From contig JAFPXN010000062.1 of assembly GCA_017412505.1 (NCBI GenBank), positions 1-40,626 of the forward strand: a DNA stretch of 40,626 nucleotides. Reading direction: 5' to 3'. Of the stretch, positions 39,527 through 40,626 are shown piece by piece; within the stretch, counting starts at the first letter, position 1, and each line of letters opens with the position of its first letter. Under the pieces are notes generated by a model that saw only the letters and a list, made by a program, of their open reading frames with translations, was not told the origin of the DNA and searched no databases. The position numbers and the translations under genes are program-made. This DNA is from Bacillota bacterium (GTDB taxonomy: Bacteria > Bacillota > Clostridia > Peptostreptococcales > Anaerovoracaceae).

Positions 39527-40626
39527 TCTCTGCATTTCTACGAGAACAAAAGAGGTATACGCTAGAGGAATTGAGCTCTATTATGTCATGCTCGGAAGAG
39601 ACTTCGGTATCTATCCTGCGTATACTAAAAGAATATGGCATTCTTAAAGCAGTAAAAGCCAATGACAGACAAAAGGATATGTCTGATCTTTTTGATGAGG
39701 ATATTGCTGTCGCAGATGTAGATCCAGGAAGATCGGATCTGTATTATGTTTTGACATTTGTTGGTGTTATTGCTGTTGCTGGACGTGTTTTGAAATGCTA
39801 TCCAAAGTATTTGTTGACTAATGAATCTCCGGTTCGTGAACTTGGCCAAATATTAAAAGTACTTGAAAGGTATAATTCTAAGGAACAAATAATAAAACTT
39901 TTCAATGATAGTGATAATAGTCGGTCATTTAATCTTTTGGCAGTATTATTATTCTTACTAACAGATTATTATGAGAACGGATCATATTCGAATACAGAAG
40001 ATGTCATTGAAAGCAATGGGCCTGGTGTAATTCTTTGGGATAAAACTATTAATGAAACATTTGCGTTACTAAATAACAACCGACCATTTTATATAGATCT
40101 TCAAACAAAAAGACGTGTATTTAATGATTATGATTATTTTAAGCGGCTGCATGAATGTGTGTTGACTAGGGCTTCGAAGGAGCTGTATGAAGCAAATCTT
40201 TTGGATCTATTTGAAATAACAGAAGTTAATCTTTCTGACGAATTGCTAGAGGATTTTGGGGACAAAGATTATATTCTTTATAGAATTGAAAAAGAGCTCA
40301 GCATCCAATTCAATACCAGAAAACAGCTTGTCTTAAAGACATTATATGCATATATTGATCAAAACAGTAGTCTTCAAGATATAGACTGCCTCTCTTTATT
40401 TGGAACAAACAGTTTCAATCTTGTTTGGGAATCAGTCTGCGCTGAAATATTAAACAATCAACTTAATACATGTCTTGGAGATCTTTCACTACCCGTTCCA
40501 TTGAGACCACAGTACAGTAAAAGTATCAAGCTGATGGACCTAATTGAAAAGCCATTTTGGTCAGCGGCTGAGCGTTATGCCATGAGCACTTTAATCCCAG
40601 ATATCGTTACAATTGTTCAAAACAAA
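39523..40626 (+). CDS. LlaJI-like restriction endonuclease subunit (cut by window edge)
   Basis: A frame of 368 codons without stop runs to the right edge. It starts MISAFLREQKRYTLEELSS, has a winged-helix-like N-terminus (residues 1-50), and contains KRRVFNDYDYFKRLHECVLT near 205, and FWSAAERYAMSTLIPDIVTIV at the edge. The order m5C methyltransferase, McrB-like ATPase, then this protein, and the segment spacing match the LlaJI type of system, where the last gene is the nuclease. The nuclease motif expected after IPDIV is not in the window. A McrC-type protein is the other possibility. The ATG overlaps the previous stop. Confidence 0.7.
   Translation, partial: MISAFLREQKRYTLEELSSIMSCSEETSVSILRILKEYGILKAVKANDRQKDMSDLFDEDIAVADVDPGRSDLYYVLTFVGVIAVAGRVLKCYPKYLLTNESPVRELGQILKVLERYNSKEQIIKLFNDSDNSRSFNLLAVLLFLLTDYYENGSYSNTEDVIESNGPGVILWDKTINETFALLNNNRPFYIDLQTKRRVFNDYDYFKRLHECVLTRASKELYEANLLDLFEITEVNLSDELLEDFGDKDYILYRIEKELSIQFNTRKQLVLKTLYAYIDQNSSLQDIDCLSLFGTNSFNLVWESVCAEILNNQLNTCLGDLSLPVPLRPQYSKSIKLMDLIEKPFWSAAERYAMSTLIPDIVTIVQNK

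Noticed and set aside
1..40626. tRNA or rRNA genes
   Set aside because: No cloverleaf-like or rRNA-like segment was recognised on either strand by eye.

Overview
The window reads as a chromosome segment from an anaerobic, fermentative member of the Clostridia (Bacillota). The support is a two-subunit glycine decarboxylase (GcvPA/GcvPB), an oxygen-sensitive Fe-S type L-cysteine desulfidase, many strong AAAGGAGG ribosome binding sites, YesM/AraC-type two-component signalling and a holin-like type I toxin. Most of it is GC-rich. The last ~4.6 kb (from ~36,000) is clearly AT-rich and looks acquired.

Layout. 1-1,447: the tail of an unknown gene and a CapA-family protein. 1,515-6,402 (minus): a tightly coupled operon gcvPA-gcvPB-AcoX/NAD-kinase-like-SDR, opposite a LysR regulator (6,575-7,459). 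7,446-8,723 (minus): L-cysteine desulfidase. 8,885-11,963 (minus): a CitMHS transporter, an AtuA-family enzyme and a stand-alone AtuA C-terminal domain, with a PAS/AAA+/Fis-type regulator beside them (12,157-13,497). 13,607-16,563 (plus): a metallo-beta-lactamase/Nudix fusion, a lipoprotein and a Cys/Met-type PLP enzyme. 16,624-20,122 (minus): BtpA/SgcQ-like, HAD phosphatase, FrlB-like sugar isomerase/deglycase and FrlC-like epimerase. 20,238-26,697 (plus): sensor kinase, response regulator and a binding-protein ABC importer (binding protein, ATPase, fused double permease). 27,068-30,721: nitrilase-family hydrolase, SfsA, a RarD-type permease, a cystatin-like lipoprotein and an unknown small protein. 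30,886-35,587: DUF1810 protein, a ~0.9 kb gene-free stretch packed with hairpin repeats, an M20 peptidase lacking one metal ligand, a small basic protein, a HIRAN protein, a NYN nuclease and a membrane protein. 35,600-35,960: a probable type I toxin-antitoxin locus. 36,109-end: an AT-rich restriction-modification island (HTH, m5C methyltransferase, McrB-like ATPase, LlaJI-like endonuclease cut by the window edge).

How it fits together. Much of the left half looks like catabolism of amino and organic acids (glycine, cysteine, probably methionine; an unknown carboxylate through CitMHS/AtuA). The middle looks like an inducible sugar or Amadori-product pathway with its own sensor and importer, but without a visible sugar kinase. 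The right end is defence and mobile-type DNA. The most unusual points are: (i) the regulator of the CitMHS/AtuA operon keeps the bacterial enhancer-binding protein layout but has lost GAFTGA and both arginine-finger positions, and it sits among sigma-70-type promoters decorated with palindromes; (ii) the hairpin-repeat clusters at 31,353-32,159; (iii) a repeated ~24-bp ATAAATGGTAA.ATATGG element near three accessory genes; (iv) a dispersed palindromic repeat that supplies the C-terminal codons of two genes; (v) the toxin locus with a 16-bp inverted repeat around it; (vi) the FrlB/FrlC/BtpA/HAD plus importer locus.
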